Positions 1 to 10,111 of a stretch of DNA of 64,000 nt are shown piece after piece. The position numbers were made by a program, and so were the translations under genes. Positions within the stretch are counted from its first letter, which is position 1; the number at the start of each line of letters is the position of its first letter. Origin of the DNA: Streptomyces sp. CB02959 (GTDB lineage Bacteria; Actinomycetota; Actinomycetes; Streptomycetales; Streptomycetaceae); assembly GCF_002803155.1 (NCBI RefSeq), contig NZ_NNBP01000013.1:158514-222513 (forward strand), written 5' to 3'. Under the pieces are notes generated by a model. The model was not told the origin of the DNA and did no database searches. It saw only the letters and a program-made list of their open reading frames with translations.

Positions 1-841
1 CGGTGTGGTCCCGCTGGCGGTCGTCGTAGTCCCGGACGGCGGGGAAGCGGGACTCCAGGCCCGCCAGCACGTCCCGCACCAACTGCCGGGCGCTCCCGGC
101 GACCAGCGTGTATTCCTGGTCCGCCAGGTGCGGCAGGTCGTCGAGCACCTGGTGGTCCGATGCCCGGCGGGCCAGGGGGCGCCGCAGCCGCTCGGCGGCC
201 TGCCGGGCGTCCGGTGCCCAGGCATCGGCACCCAACTGGTGGGCGTGGCGGCCGTCGCTCCCGAAGACCGCGCCGCCCACCAGCACCGGGACACCGGTGG
301 CCTGACAGGCGGTGAGGGTGGCGTGCGCGGTGGGCAGCCGGGTGACCAGGGAACCGGACAGCGCCACCAGATCGGGGTTGGTGAGGTGGAGGTGGGCGAT
401 CAGATGCGGGGCCGGTACCTGCGCGCCCAGGTAGTCGACCCGCCAGCCGCGCAGCCGGAGCACCTCGGCCAACAGCCGGGCGGGCAGCGCGTGCCACTCG
501 CCGTCCACGCAGGCCACGGTCACCCGGCCGCGCTCCGGTTGTGCGGGGGCGGCATCCGGATGCTGCGCGAGCATGGCGATGACGCGGTCGTTGATCGCGG
601 TGGCGGCGTGCTCCTGCGCCACGGTCAGCCGGTTCGCGGCCCACTCCACGCCGACCTTCCGCTGGACGCGGCCGATGACGTCCAGCAGCAGGGTCTCCGC
701 GGGTACGCCATCGGCCAGGGCGGCACGGGCGCCGGCGGCGTGTTCGTCACCGCTGCGGACCGCCTGCCACAACCGGTCGGCGTGCCGGGCGACTTCGTCT
801 CCGGTCGTCGCCGGGGGCGGGACTGTCGAGGACGTCGTCAT
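1..841 (-). CDS. Cobalamin-binding domain protein (C-terminus runs off the window)
   Basis: The start codon overlaps the stop of the upstream SpoIIE phosphatase gene as ATGA, so the two are probably translationally coupled. The first ~90 residues are a helical region like the B12-binding cap domain (EHAATAINDR), followed by a Rossmann-like B12-binding domain from about residue 110 (ACVDGEWHALPARLL). The His of the usual DxHxxG cobalamin loop is present as DGEWHAL, but the glycine position is altered, so base-off cobalamin binding is likely but not certain. A glycine-rich VGGAVFG strand-turn follows. At least 280 residues are visible, and the C-terminus lies beyond the left edge. By inference it is a cobalamin (possibly light) sensor feeding the partner-switching phosphatase. 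It shows no methyltransferase or mutase catalytic domain. Confidence 0.75.
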   Translation of the reverse strand, partial: MTTSSTVPPPATTGDEVARHADRLWQAVRSGDEHAAGARAALADGVPAETLLLDVIGRVQRKVGVEWAANRLTVAQEHAATAINDRVIAMLAQHPDAAPAQPERGRVTVACVDGEWHALPARLLAEVLRLRGWRVDYLGAQVPAPHLIAHLHLTNPDLVALSGSLVTRLPTAHATLTACQATGVPVLVGGAVFGSDGRHAHQLGADAWAPDARQAAERLRRPLARRASDHQVLDDLPHLADQEYTLVAGSARQLVRDVLAGLESRFPAVRDYDDRQRDHT

Positions 842-2559
842 GCACCGGGTCCGTCCGTCGGGGGAGCGTCGGCCGTGGGGGAGGGAGCGCCTCGGGGCGC
901 GGTGACGGTGACCACGGCCATGTCGTCGTGCTTGTTCGGACCGACCCACTCGGCGGCGAGCATCTGGACGTGTTCGGCCACCGCCTCGGCGGGCATCCCC
1001 GCGCAGTGGGCGAGGGCCCGCCGCAGCCGCGCGTCGCCGAAGAGTTCGTCGCCCAGCGGGCCGCCTCTGGACTCGGTGATGCCGTCGGTGAACAGCACCA
1101 GGGACTCACCTGGGGCGAGGGTGAGCGGGGCGGTCACCGCATTGATCTCCGGCAGGACGCCGACGAGGTTGCCGAGGGTCTCGGCCTCCGCCACCCGGCC
1201 GTCCGCGCGGACGACCAGCGGAGCGGGGTGCCCGGCGCAGGTCACCCGCAGCTCCACCCGGTCCGCGCGGCGGCGTGCCGAGGCGACGACGAGCGTCGCG
1301 AACCGGGTGTGATGGGAGCTGAGCAGTGCGCCGTTGAGCAGCCGGAGCATCCGGACGTGGTCCCCGGCCATCGGCAGCAGCGCGTGCAGGGTGTTGCGGA
1401 TCTTGCCGGTGAGCACCGCGGCGTCCAGCCCCTTGCCGCACACGTCGCCCAGCACCACCAGGGACTCGTCCCCGGACACCGCGGCCGGGTGGATGTCGTA
1501 GAAGTCGCCGCCGACCCGCTCGCCGTCCTTGGCCGCACGGTAGCGGGCCGCGAACTCGATCCCGTCGACCTGGCCGACGCGCGGAGGCAGCAGGTCGCGC
1601 ATCAACGTCTCGGTGATGTGGGCCTGTTCCGCGTAGAGCCGGGCCGCGGACATCGCCGCCCCGGCCCGCGCCGCGAACAGCCGGGCGAAGACCTCCTCGC
1701 TCTCGCTGAACGCGGCGTGCTGGGCGCGCCTGAGCAGGACCAGCGCGCCGGCCGGGACACCGTGGCCGGGCAGCGGGGTGACCACCATCGCCCCCACCGG
1801 CCCGAAGCCCTCGGGCACCAGCCACTCCGGTGCCGCCGCCGGATCGATCCACCGGGAGGCCACCGGCGGAAAACCCTGCAGGGCCTCCGCGAGGCCGGGG
1901 GCCATCTCCGGTGTGACGCCGGTCAGTTGGCGGGCGGACGTCCCGGTGGCGTCGGCGGACACCATCGGCAGTACCCGCCCGCGCGGGGGCGCGATGACGA
2001 CGGCGGCATCCGCGAGGTGGGCGGCCGCCAACCGGCCGGCCACCTCCATACAGCGGTCGAGGTTGAGCGATGACAGCAGTTCGTTGGAGGCCCTGGCCAG
2101 GAACGCGGTCCGACTGCGCTCCTGGAGCAGCTGCCGCTCGGCCAGCCGGACGTCGGTGTCGTCGGTCAGCCACCACACGACCTCGCCGTCGGGCAGGCGG
2201 GTCGCATGGGCCTCGAAGCTGCGCCCGGCGACCTCGCCCCGGGGTGGCGGGGCGTGCGGCGCGGGTGTGGTGGGGAGGCGGTCGTGGGCCAGGAAGAGCC
2301 AGTCGGGCAGTACTTCGCGCAGGGTGCTGCCCTCGACGGCGCCGGGTACCAGCCTGCCGAACGCCTCGTTGGCCCGACGCACCGTTCCCACGGGGCCGGC
2401 CACGAGGGCCGGGTAGGGTGCCGCGTGCAGGGCTGCGTCACTCCAGGTACTGTCGGCGGAGCGGTTGGCGGAGTTCACCACATGTCGGGCTCCGGGCCTT
2501 CCGGAGCCGCTCACCTTCCGTGGTCGTGCGTGCGAGGGGGCTGCCGCCCACCATTCCAC
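838..2559 (-). CDS. PAS-GAF-SpoIIE family PP2C phosphatase
   Basis: This 573-residue protein has a PAS-like domain at ~40-130 (RRANEAFGRLVPG), a GAF domain at ~135-310, and a C-terminal SpoIIE/RsbU-type PP2C domain at ~340-555. The metal-binding motifs are visible: GGDFYDI, LGDVCGKG, FTDGITE and a terminal DDMAVV. Such enzymes dephosphorylate STAS anti-anti-sigma proteins and so release alternative sigma factors. A suitable STAS partner is transcribed divergently at 2741. The downstream cobalamin-binding gene overlaps by 4 bp and may supply the input signal. The first 26 residues are basic and Pro-rich and look unlike a conserved domain. A GTG at 2481 is a reasonable alternative start. Confidence 0.9.
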   Translation of the reverse strand: MEWWAAAPSHARPRKVSGSGRPGARHVVNSANRSADSTWSDAALHAAPYPALVAGPVGTVRRANEAFGRLVPGAVEGSTLREVLPDWLFLAHDRLPTTPAPHAPPPRGEVAGRSFEAHATRLPDGEVVWWLTDDTDVRLAERQLLQERSRTAFLARASNELLSSLNLDRCMEVAGRLAAAHLADAAVVIAPPRGRVLPMVSADATGTSARQLTGVTPEMAPGLAEALQGFPPVASRWIDPAAAPEWLVPEGFGPVGAMVVTPLPGHGVPAGALVLLRRAQHAAFSESEEVFARLFAARAGAAMSAARLYAEQAHITETLMRDLLPPRVGQVDGIEFAARYRAAKDGERVGGDFYDIHPAAVSGDESLVVLGDVCGKGLDAAVLTGKIRNTLHALLPMAGDHVRMLRLLNGALLSSHHTRFATLVVASARRRADRVELRVTCAGHPAPLVVRADGRVAEAETLGNLVGVLPEINAVTAPLTLAPGESLVLFTDGITESRGGPLGDELFGDARLRRALAHCAGMPAEAVAEHVQMLAAEWVGPNKHDDMAVVTVTAPRGAPSPTADAPPTDGPGA

Positions 2560-2740
2560 TGGCCGGCTCCCGCGCGCAATCCGCCCCCGGCCAATTCTTC
2601 CGCGCGGCGTGCCGCCCGACTGCCTGGCGCCCGGCCACGACCCGCCCCGGGTCGGGAAGTCGCGTCATGTGCACGCTTATTCCGGCCGTACCGTGATCTC
2701 CGGGAGCCCTGCGACCACCACCCGTGACATCCTGTCACTC

Positions 2741-3091
2741 ATGCACGCACCCACACCGGCCGTGGTCACCCACGCAGTTGAGGATCAGGTGTTCGTCATC
2801 CGCGTCACCGGCTCCCTCGACCACGAGAGTGCCGCTCTCCTGGAAGAGGCGTGTGCGTTGGCGGAGTCGCACGACGCCCGACGGACCGTGGTCGACCTCT
2901 CGCTCACCGACTTCGCGGACTCCACCGTCCTGCACGTCCTGCTCGGCGCGCAGCGCGCCCACCACCGCCGGCAGGGCAAGCTGCTGGTGGCGGGCCCGTT
3001 CCAGGCGGTGGTCCGGCGGCTCTTCGAGGTCACCGGGACCGCCGACTACTTCACCCTCGTCGACAACGTGCCGAGCGCCGTGCGGGAGTGA
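2741..3091 (+). CDS. STAS-domain anti-sigma factor antagonist
   Basis: This is a 116-residue single STAS domain. The conserved phosphorylation loop is visible as DFADSTVL, with the candidate Ser at residue 61, preceded by the strand RRTVVDLSL. In this family a switch kinase phosphorylates the Ser to inactivate the antagonist, and a SpoIIE phosphatase reverses it. The divergent SpoIIE phosphatase (838-2559) is the obvious partner. No RsbW-type kinase or sigma factor lies in the window, so the rest of the switch must be elsewhere. The ATG at 2741 is chosen because it places the STAS domain at the very N-terminus. Upstream in-frame sequence is low-complexity. Confidence 0.88.
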   Translation: MHAPTPAVVTHAVEDQVFVIRVTGSLDHESAALLEEACALAESHDARRTVVDLSLTDFADSTVLHVLLGAQRAHHRRQGKLLVAGPFQAVVRRLFEVTGTADYFTLVDNVPSAVRE

Positions 3092-3140
3092 CCCGGCCGC
3101 CACGGTGACAGCGCCGTGCCGGGGCCGTGCCAGGGCCGTG

Positions 3141-4205
3141 TCAGAGGGCGCCGTACTCGGCGAGCCGGCGGGCCAGCGCCTGCACGAGGTCGCGCAGTTC
3201 CGCCGGGCGTTCGATGACGAACGGGCAATCCAGAGCGGCCAGTACGGGGGGAATCCAGTCCAGTCGCTCGGCTCGCATCCGAACCCGGACCCAGCCGTTG
3301 TGCGGGTCGGCGGCGGGGTCGGCAGCAGGGTCGGCGGAACCGTCCGGCGGGGCTTCGCCGCCGTCCGGCGGGCCGGTGCCGTCGACGGCGGCGGTGGCAG
3401 GGATCGCGGACAGGGTCGCGATGCCGGGCGGGAGGCGGCTGCGGACGTGTTCGGCGCTGCCGCGGATCCGCAGCGACACCTCGTGGGTCCAGGGCGTCCG
3501 CGCGAGGCCCTCCAGCACGTCGGCCACCGGGTCGAACGCTGCCGGGACGGCGAACGAGCCGGACCGCACGGTCATGGCGGTGATCCGGTCCAGTCGGAAG
3601 GTCCGGGTGTCGCCGTCGGCGGCGGCCGGGTCCGCAGCGGTGAGGTACCAGCGTCCGGAATGCGCCACAAGGCCGTAGGGCAGGACGGTGCGCTCGCTCC
3701 CGCGGCCGGTCCGGTCGGTGTAGGCGATCTCCACCGGCCGCTGGTGGAGCGTGGCCTCCGCAAGGCCGAGCAGTACCTCCGCCTCCGGAGCGGCGGCGGG
3801 GCGGGGCCGGGCGGTGAAACCGGCCGTGTCCAGCAGTGCCTCCAACCGCCGCGCCAGGGCCTTGGGCAGGACCCGCCGGAGTTTCGCCGCGGCGCTCTCG
3901 GCCGCAGCGGCGGACGCGGTCACCAGCCCGGCCCGCTGCGCGGCCAGGAGGCCGAGGACGACGGCCAGGGCCTCCTCGTCGGTGAGCATCAGCGGCGGCA
4001 TCCGATAGCCGGGGGCGAGCCGGTATCCGCCGTAGCGGCCACGCACCGAGTCGACGGGCACGCCGAGATCCAGCAGGTGGCCGACGTACCGGCGGACGGT
4101 GCGTTCGTCCACGTCGAGGAGGGCGGCCAGGTCGGGGACGGTGCGGATGCCGCCGCCCTGAAGGATCTCCAGCAGGGCGAGCACCCGGGTGGTCGATGTG
4201 GTCAC
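3141..4205 (-). CDS. HTH-WYL transcriptional regulator
   Basis: This 354-residue protein has an N-terminal DeoR/HTH_11-type winged helix (TVPDLAALLDVDERTVRRYV, ~18-40), a linker with GRYGGYRLAPG, and a WYL domain at ~185-270 (VAHSGRWYLTAAD, FRLDRI). WYL domains bind ligands or nucleic acid and control the attached helix-turn-helix. An Ala/Asp-Pro-rich insertion near residue 300 separates the C-terminal part. It is divergent from the VOC protein gene at 4325 with a 119-bp gap, an arrangement typical of a regulator and its single target. An inverted CCGGTATC motif in the gap (around 4223-4250) could be an operator. Confidence 0.88.
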   Translation of the reverse strand: MTTSTTRVLALLEILQGGGIRTVPDLAALLDVDERTVRRYVGHLLDLGVPVDSVRGRYGGYRLAPGYRMPPLMLTDEEALAVVLGLLAAQRAGLVTASAAAAESAAAKLRRVLPKALARRLEALLDTAGFTARPRPAAAPEAEVLLGLAEATLHQRPVEIAYTDRTGRGSERTVLPYGLVAHSGRWYLTAADPAAADGDTRTFRLDRITAMTVRSGSFAVPAAFDPVADVLEGLARTPWTHEVSLRIRGSAEHVRSRLPPGIATLSAIPATAAVDGTGPPDGGEAPPDGSADPAADPAADPHNGWVRVRMRAERLDWIPPVLAALDCPFVIERPAELRDLVQALARRLAEYGAL

Positions 4206-4324
4206 CCGGACAAGTCTGCCTCCGATACCGGGCGGATTCTGTCCGGTATCGGTCCTAGCGTTCGAGGCGTCCCTTCAACCGGTGCCCCTTCCCCGGCGCC
4301 GCCTCTCACAGGAAGCAAGTCCTC

Positions 4325-4741
4325 ATGAACTTCGTCTCGATCCGCGTGATCACCCACGACGTCGCCCGCCTGGTCGCGTTCTACGAACAGGTCACCGCCG
4401 TCTCCGCGACCTGGTCGACACCTGACTTCGCCGAACTCGTCACCGCGTCATGCACGTTGGCGATCGCGAGCGACCGCACGGTGGCGCTGTTCGGCGGGGA
4501 CTCGGCCCAGCCGGCCGCCAACCGCAGCGTGATCACCGAGTTCCGGGTCGTCGACGTCGACGCCGAGTACCGGCGATTGACGTCGCTGGCCTGCGAGTTC
4601 GTTCAGCAGCCGACGACGATGCCGTGGGGCAACCGCTCCCTGCTCTTCCGGGACCCCGACGGGAACCTGATCAACTTCTTCACGCCCGTCACCGCCGACG
4701 CCGTGCAGCGGCACGATCGCCAGGAGACCGCCGCCCATTAG
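4325..4741 (+). CDS. VOC (glyoxalase/bleomycin-resistance fold) family protein
   Basis: The 138-residue protein has the two beta-alpha-beta-beta-beta modules of the vicinal-oxygen-chelate fold. The first opens with IRVITHDVARLVAFYEQV. The second ends with the signature LLFRDPDGNLINFF. Members bind or transform small molecules (isomerases, dioxygenases, drug-sequestering proteins), and the substrate cannot be read from the sequence. An AGGAAGC ribosome-binding site precedes the ATG. It is transcribed away from the WYL regulator, which probably controls it. Confidence 0.87.
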   Translation: MNFVSIRVITHDVARLVAFYEQVTAVSATWSTPDFAELVTASCTLAIASDRTVALFGGDSAQPAANRSVITEFRVVDVDAEYRRLTSLACEFVQQPTTMPWGNRSLLFRDPDGNLINFFTPVTADAVQRHDRQETAAH

Positions 4742-4814
4742 GAAGTCGGCGGATAGGGTCGACGACGTCCACGAGATCACCGAAGTCCCGCTTCCGGATA
4801 CCGAGGAGTCGTCG

Positions 4815-5894
4815 ATGCACCACCCGGATCCGGGCCATCCCGCGCGGCTCGCCGCGTACGGAACCGTCGCCACCCGCCTGGCGCTGCTCAGCGACCGCCG
4901 GCTCGGCGGGATGGTGGCCGCCGCGGTCCCGCTCGGGTCCGGTATCGGCGGGCGGTCGGCGGAGCTGGACATCGACGGCACGCGGGTGTTCGTCAAGCGG
5001 GTCCCCCTGACGGACACCGAGTTGCGGCCGGAGAACGTGCGGTCGACGGCGAACCTCTTCGGACTGCCGATGTTCTACCAGTACGGGGTGGGCTCGGCCG
5101 GGTTCGGGGCCTGGCGCGAGTTGGCGGTGCACGTCATGACCACCAACTGGGTCCTGGGCAACGCCTACGAGGGCTTTCCGCTGATGTACCACTGGCGGGT
5201 GCTGCCCGACTCCCCTCCCGAAGGGTTCGCCGACGGGCTCGGGGGCGTCGACGGGGCGGTCGCGCACTGGGAGGGCTCCGCGGCCGTGCGCAAGCGCCTG
5301 GAGGCCATCGGCCGGGCTTCGGCCAGCCTGGTGCTCTTCCTGGAACACGTCCCGCAGACCCTCGGCGACTGGCTGCACGACCACCGGACCGCCGCCCCGG
5401 ACGGCGGGCAGGGCTCGCCGTACCTGTGGGCCGAGGACGCCCTGACACGCGGTGCCGCCTTCATGAGCTCAAAGGGACTCGTCCACTTCGACGCGCACTT
5501 CGCCAACGTCCTGACCGATGGGCGGCGGCTGTACTTCGCGGACTTCGGACTCGCGCTGAGCTCCGACTTCGAACTGACCCCGGCCGAGGCGGAGTTCCTC
5601 ACCGACCACCTCGTCTACGACCGCTGCCACACGGTGAGCCATCTGCTCCGCCACCACCTGCCCGAGGAGCTGTTCGGCGGGAGGGAACGCGACGCCTTCC
5701 TGCGGGAGTGGATCGCCGGCCACCGGCCCGACGGCGTTCCGCGGGAGCTCGCCGCGCTCGTCGACCGGCACGCCTCGGCCGCCGTGGTGCTGGGCGAATT
5801 CCACCGGCGGGTGCTGACCGAGAGCAAGCGGACGCCCTTTCCGGCCGCCGAGATCGGGCGGGCCCTGGACAGCGTGGCCGCGGCGCCCCGCTGA
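4815..5894 (+). CDS. Atypical protein kinase-fold protein
   Basis: This 359-residue soluble protein carries recognisable kinase residues. Lys61 lies in VFVKRV. A catalytic loop of the HxDxxxxN form is seen as HFDAHFANVL, with Asp226 and Asn231. A DFG motif has Asp243. The glycine-rich loop is weak (GSGIGGRS). There are no PASTA, FHA or membrane segments, so it is not a standard Pkn receptor kinase. A small-molecule (APH-like) kinase is an alternative. A GAGGAG ribosome-binding site fixes the ATG. The preceding VOC gene is 73 bp away and in the same direction, so co-transcription is possible. Confidence 0.72.
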   Translation: MHHPDPGHPARLAAYGTVATRLALLSDRRLGGMVAAAVPLGSGIGGRSAELDIDGTRVFVKRVPLTDTELRPENVRSTANLFGLPMFYQYGVGSAGFGAWRELAVHVMTTNWVLGNAYEGFPLMYHWRVLPDSPPEGFADGLGGVDGAVAHWEGSAAVRKRLEAIGRASASLVLFLEHVPQTLGDWLHDHRTAAPDGGQGSPYLWAEDALTRGAAFMSSKGLVHFDAHFANVLTDGRRLYFADFGLALSSDFELTPAEAEFLTDHLVYDRCHTVSHLLRHHLPEELFGGRERDAFLREWIAGHRPDGVPRELAALVDRHASAAVVLGEFHRRVLTESKRTPFPAAEIGRALDSVAAAPR

Positions 5895-5950
5895 GGCCCG
5901 CACCGGCCCCGGGCAGGGTTCTCGGCTCGGCCGGGGAGCGGGCGTTCGCG

Positions 5951-6964
5951 TCAGGGGGAGTGTTCCGCCAGGTCCAGGGCGATGTCCACGATCAGGTCCT
6001 CCTGTCCGCCCACCAGGCCCCGGAATCCGGCCTCGACGAGGATGTCGCGGGTGTCCAGGCCGTAGCGCCCGGCGGCGTCCTCGGCGTGGCGGAGGAAGCT
6101 GGAGTAGACACCGGCGTAGCCCAGCGAGAGGGTTTCCCGGTCGACCCGGACCGGTCGGTCCTGGAGCGGGCGGACCAGGTCGTCGGCCGCGTCCATCAGA
6201 CGGAAGGTGTCGCAGCCGTGCCGCCAGCCCATCAGGTCGGCGACGGCGGCGAAGGCCTCCAGGGGGCAGTTGCCCGCGCCCGCTCCCATGCCCGCGAGGG
6301 AGGCGTCCACCCGGCGGGCGCCGTGCTCCACCGCGACCACGGAGTTGGCGACGCCCAGCGCGAGGTTGTGGTGGGCGTGGATGCCGATCTCGGTGTCGGC
6401 GTCCAGGACGTCGCGGTAGGCGCGGATCCGGTCGCGGACCCCGTTCATGGTGAGGCGGCCGCCGGAGTCGGTGACGTAGACGCAGTGGGCGCCGTAGGAC
6501 TCCATCAGCTTGGCCTGCGCGGCGAGGGTCGCCGGGTCGGCCAGGTGGGACATCATCAGGAACCCCGCGACGTCCATGCCCAGTTCGCGGGCGGTGCCGA
6601 TGTGCTGGGCGGCGGTGTCGGCTTCCGTGCAGTGGGTGGCGACGCGGACGGAGCGCACGCCCAGGGCGTACGCGCGCCTGAGTTCGGCGAGGGTGCCGAT
6701 GCCGGGCAGCAGGAGGGTGGTGAGGGTGGCGCGCCGCACCACCTCGGCGGCGGCCGCGATCCACTCCTCGTCGGTGTGCGCGCCGGGGCCGTAGTTGACG
6801 CTGGAGCCGGCCAGGCCGTCGCCGTGGGAGACCTCGATGGCGGCGACCCCCGCGGCGTCCAGGGCCCGGGCGATGGCGCGGACGTCGTCGAGGCCGTACT
6901 GGTGCCGGATGGCGTGCATCCCGTCCCGGAGGGTGACGTCCTGCATGTAGAGGTCGTGGGTCAT
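5951..6964 (-). CDS. nbaJ: 4-hydroxy-2-oxovalerate aldolase
   Basis: The 337-residue protein matches the DmpG/BphI/MhpE aldolase family. It has the DRE-TIM start [10 protein letters not shown] with catalytic Arg13-Asp14 and His17, the metal-binding HAHHN loop near residue 200, and a C-terminal helical domain. It cleaves 4-hydroxy-2-oxovalerate to pyruvate and acetaldehyde, normally in a channelling complex with the acylating acetaldehyde dehydrogenase. That dehydrogenase is encoded immediately upstream (6961-7884) with a 4-bp overlap. It is the last gene of the 3-hydroxyanthranilate operon. The gene symbol follows the 2-nitrobenzoate (nba) nomenclature, and dmpG is the orthologous name. Confidence 0.95.
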   Translation of the reverse strand: MTHDLYMQDVTLRDGMHAIRHQYGLDDVRAIARALDAAGVAAIEVSHGDGLAGSSVNYGPGAHTDEEWIAAAAEVVRRATLTTLLLPGIGTLAELRRAYALGVRSVRVATHCTEADTAAQHIGTARELGMDVAGFLMMSHLADPATLAAQAKLMESYGAHCVYVTDSGGRLTMNGVRDRIRAYRDVLDADTEIGIHAHHNLALGVANSVVAVEHGARRVDASLAGMGAGAGNCPLEAFAAVADLMGWRHGCDTFRLMDAADDLVRPLQDRPVRVDRETLSLGYAGVYSSFLRHAEDAAGRYGLDTRDILVEAGFRGLVGGQEDLIVDIALDLAEHSP

Positions 6965-7884
6965 CGGGTGGCCAGCCTTTCCGCGACGCGCAGTGCTGCG
7001 GACGTCATGATGTCCAGGTTGCCGGCGTAGGCGGGCAAGTAGTGGGCGGCGCCCTCGACTTCGAGGAACGTCGAGACCAGCTGCCCGCCGCCGGCGAGTG
7101 CGGCGAGCGGGTCGCCGGGGCCGATCGGGCGGATCTGGACCGGTTGTTTGAGCCGGTATCCGGGCACGTAGGCGGCGACTTCGGCGACCATGGCGCCGAT
7201 GGCCTCGGTGAGGGCCGCGCCGTCGGCGCCGGCGCCGACCACGCAGTGGACGGTGTCGCGCATCAGCGGCGGTGGGTCGGCGGGGTTGAGGATGATCACC
7301 GCCTTGCCGCGGGCCGCGCCGCCGACCACCTCCAGGGCGCGGGCGGTGGTTTCGGTGAACTCGTCGATGTTGGCGCGGGTGCCCGGTCCGGCGGACCGGG
7401 ACGAGATCGAGGCGATGATCTCGGCATAGCGGACGGGCGTGATCCGGGAGACCGCGGCGACGATCGGCACGGTGGCCTGGCCGCCGCAGGTGACCATGTT
7501 GAGGTCGGGCGCCCGGAGGTGCTCGTCGAGGTTGACCGGCGGGACGACGAACGGGCCGACGGCGGCCGGGGTGAGGTCGATCAGCTGCTTGCCGTAGGGC
7601 TCCAGCACGGTGGCGTGGTGCTGGTGGGCGGCGGCGGAGGTGGCGTCGAGGATGATGTCGATCGCGTCGAAGTCGGGGCGGGCCAGCAGGCCGCCGACGC
7701 CGTCGTGGGTGGTGGGGACTCCCAGACGACGGGCCCGGGCCAGACCGTCGGAGGCCGGGTCGATGCCGGCCAGGGCGGCCACGCTCAGTACGCCGGAGGT
7801 CCTGAGCATCTTGATCATCAGGTCGGTGCCGATGTTGCCGGACCCGATGATCGCGACCTTGGTACGGGGCGGGGCGGGGCTCAT
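6961..7884 (-). CDS. nbaI: Acetaldehyde dehydrogenase (acylating)
   Basis: The 307-residue protein has an N-terminal Rossmann motif ([13 protein letters not shown]) and the catalytic cysteine at residue 133 (VTCGGQAT), as in DmpF/MhpF/BphJ. It converts acetaldehyde, NAD+ and CoA to acetyl-CoA while complexed with the aldolase encoded next. The ATG overlaps the amidohydrolase stop as ATGA, and its own stop overlaps the aldolase start the same way. This supports tightly coupled translation of the last three genes. Confidence 0.95.
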   Translation of the reverse strand: MSPAPPRTKVAIIGSGNIGTDLMIKMLRTSGVLSVAALAGIDPASDGLARARRLGVPTTHDGVGGLLARPDFDAIDIILDATSAAAHQHHATVLEPYGKQLIDLTPAAVGPFVVPPVNLDEHLRAPDLNMVTCGGQATVPIVAAVSRITPVRYAEIIASISSRSAGPGTRANIDEFTETTARALEVVGGAARGKAVIILNPADPPPLMRDTVHCVVGAGADGAALTEAIGAMVAEVAAYVPGYRLKQPVQIRPIGPGDPLAALAGGGQLVSTFLEVEGAAHYLPAYAGNLDIMTSAALRVAERLATR

Positions 7885-8942
7885 CGCGCGCCCGCCGCCG
7901 GGCCGAAGAAGCGGCGGGCGTTGCCGCCGAGCAGCGCCGCGCGGTCCGCGTCGGTCAGGCCGGCGCAGGCGCGGATGGCCGCGCCGGGTTCCTGCTCGCC
8001 GAGCGGGAAGGGGAAGTCGGTGCCGAGCATGACCCGTTCGGTACCCATCACGTCCAGCAGCAGGCGCAGCGCCCTGGGGTCGAAGACGGCCGAGTCGACG
8101 GAGAAGCGGTCGGTGTAGAAGGAGGGCGGGTGAGGGGAGTCCTCGCGGACGATGTCGCGGTGGTGCCAGGCGTTGTCGGCCCGGCCCAGGAGGTAGGCGA
8201 AGCTGCCGCCGCCGTGGCAGAAGCACATCCGCAGCGAGCGGGGGAGCCGTTCGAATCCGCCGGACAGGATCAGGGAGAGGAGCGAGAGTTGGGTTTCGGC
8301 TGCCATGCCCACCAGCCACGGCAGCATGTACCCGCGGGCCATCCGGTCGGCGCCGAGCATGTCCCACGGGTGGACGAGGACCGGCATGTCCTCGTCGGCG
8401 CAGTGGGCGAGGAACGCGAGGAGGTCGGCGTCGTCGAGGTAGCGCTGCCCGACGTGGTTGCCGATGTGCACTCCGCGGTGGCCCGCGGCCTTGGCCCGGG
8501 TGACCGCCGCGGCGGCCGACGCGGCGTCCTGCAACGGGACTTGGCACAGTGGCAGCAGCCGGTCCGGGGCCTGGCCGCAGAAGTCCAGGATCCGCTGGTT
8601 GACCAGCTCGCACCAGTCGGTGGCGCGGGCCGGGTCGGCGGCGTAGCCGAACAGCAGGGGGGTGGAGGAGACCGCCTGGACGTCGACGCCGGAGCGGTCC
8701 ATGGCGGCCAGTCGGCTGCCGGGCTCCCACAGTTCCGCGCGGACCGGGCGGTAGTCGTCGGCGCCGCTCATCATCATGCCGGTGCCGTCGCCCACCTCCC
8801 GCAGCCAGGGCTCCCCGGCACCGCCCAGGATGCGGCTCTCGGCGCGGGAGATCCTCGGGAAGAGGTGGGTGTGGACGTCGATGACGGCGGCACGGTCGTG
8901 GCGTTCGGTGGGGTTGCGGGGGTGGATGTCGCTGACGGTCAC
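7881..8942 (-). CDS. nbaD: 2-amino-3-carboxymuconate-6-semialdehyde decarboxylase
   Basis: This 353-residue amidohydrolase-2 family protein carries the metal-binding HxH ([11 protein letters not shown]) near residue 25, a conserved VHPWD segment, CHGGG with the catalytic-region His, and GTDFPFPLG with the final Asp. This pattern fits ACMSD. Its neighbours (3-hydroxyanthranilate dioxygenase upstream, aminomuconate enzymes further upstream) make the assignment specific: it removes the carboxylate from the ring-cleavage product before that can cyclise to quinolinate. It starts 106 bp after the dioxygenase gene, and the gap contains a strong hairpin. Confidence 0.9.
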   Translation of the reverse strand: MTVSDIHPRNPTERHDRAAVIDVHTHLFPRISRAESRILGGAGEPWLREVGDGTGMMMSGADDYRPVRAELWEPGSRLAAMDRSGVDVQAVSSTPLLFGYAADPARATDWCELVNQRILDFCGQAPDRLLPLCQVPLQDAASAAAAVTRAKAAGHRGVHIGNHVGQRYLDDADLLAFLAHCADEDMPVLVHPWDMLGADRMARGYMLPWLVGMAAETQLSLLSLILSGGFERLPRSLRMCFCHGGGSFAYLLGRADNAWHHRDIVREDSPHPPSFYTDRFSVDSAVFDPRALRLLLDVMGTERVMLGTDFPFPLGEQEPGAAIRACAGLTDADRAALLGGNARRFFGPAAGAR

Positions 8943-8960
8943 GGGACTCCGTTTCGAAGG

Positions 8961-9001
8961 CCCGTGGGCGGGCGGGACGGGGCGCCTGGCCCGCCCACGG
9001 G
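8961..9001. promoter_or_regulatory. Intercistronic hairpin in the 3-hydroxyanthranilate operon
   Basis: Two perfectly complementary 13-bp arms (8961-8973 and 8989-9001) flank a 15-base loop. They sit in the only sizeable gap of an otherwise overlapping operon, between the dioxygenase and decarboxylase genes. There is no U-tract, so a mRNA-stabilising or processing stem, or an attenuator, is more likely than a full terminator. The GC-only stem would be very stable. Confidence 0.6.
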
Positions 9002-9048
9002 GGCATGGTGGGCCCCGTACAGGGGCGGAACGGGGGACGACCCCCGGG

Positions 9049-10107
<1,059 letters not shown>

Positions 10108-10111
<4 letters not shown>

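Noticed and set aside
5895-5950. Bidirectional terminator between the kinase and aldolase genes
   Set aside because: Only a 6-bp CCGGCC/GGCCGG pairing with a long loop is visible, too weak in this GC-rich context to call.
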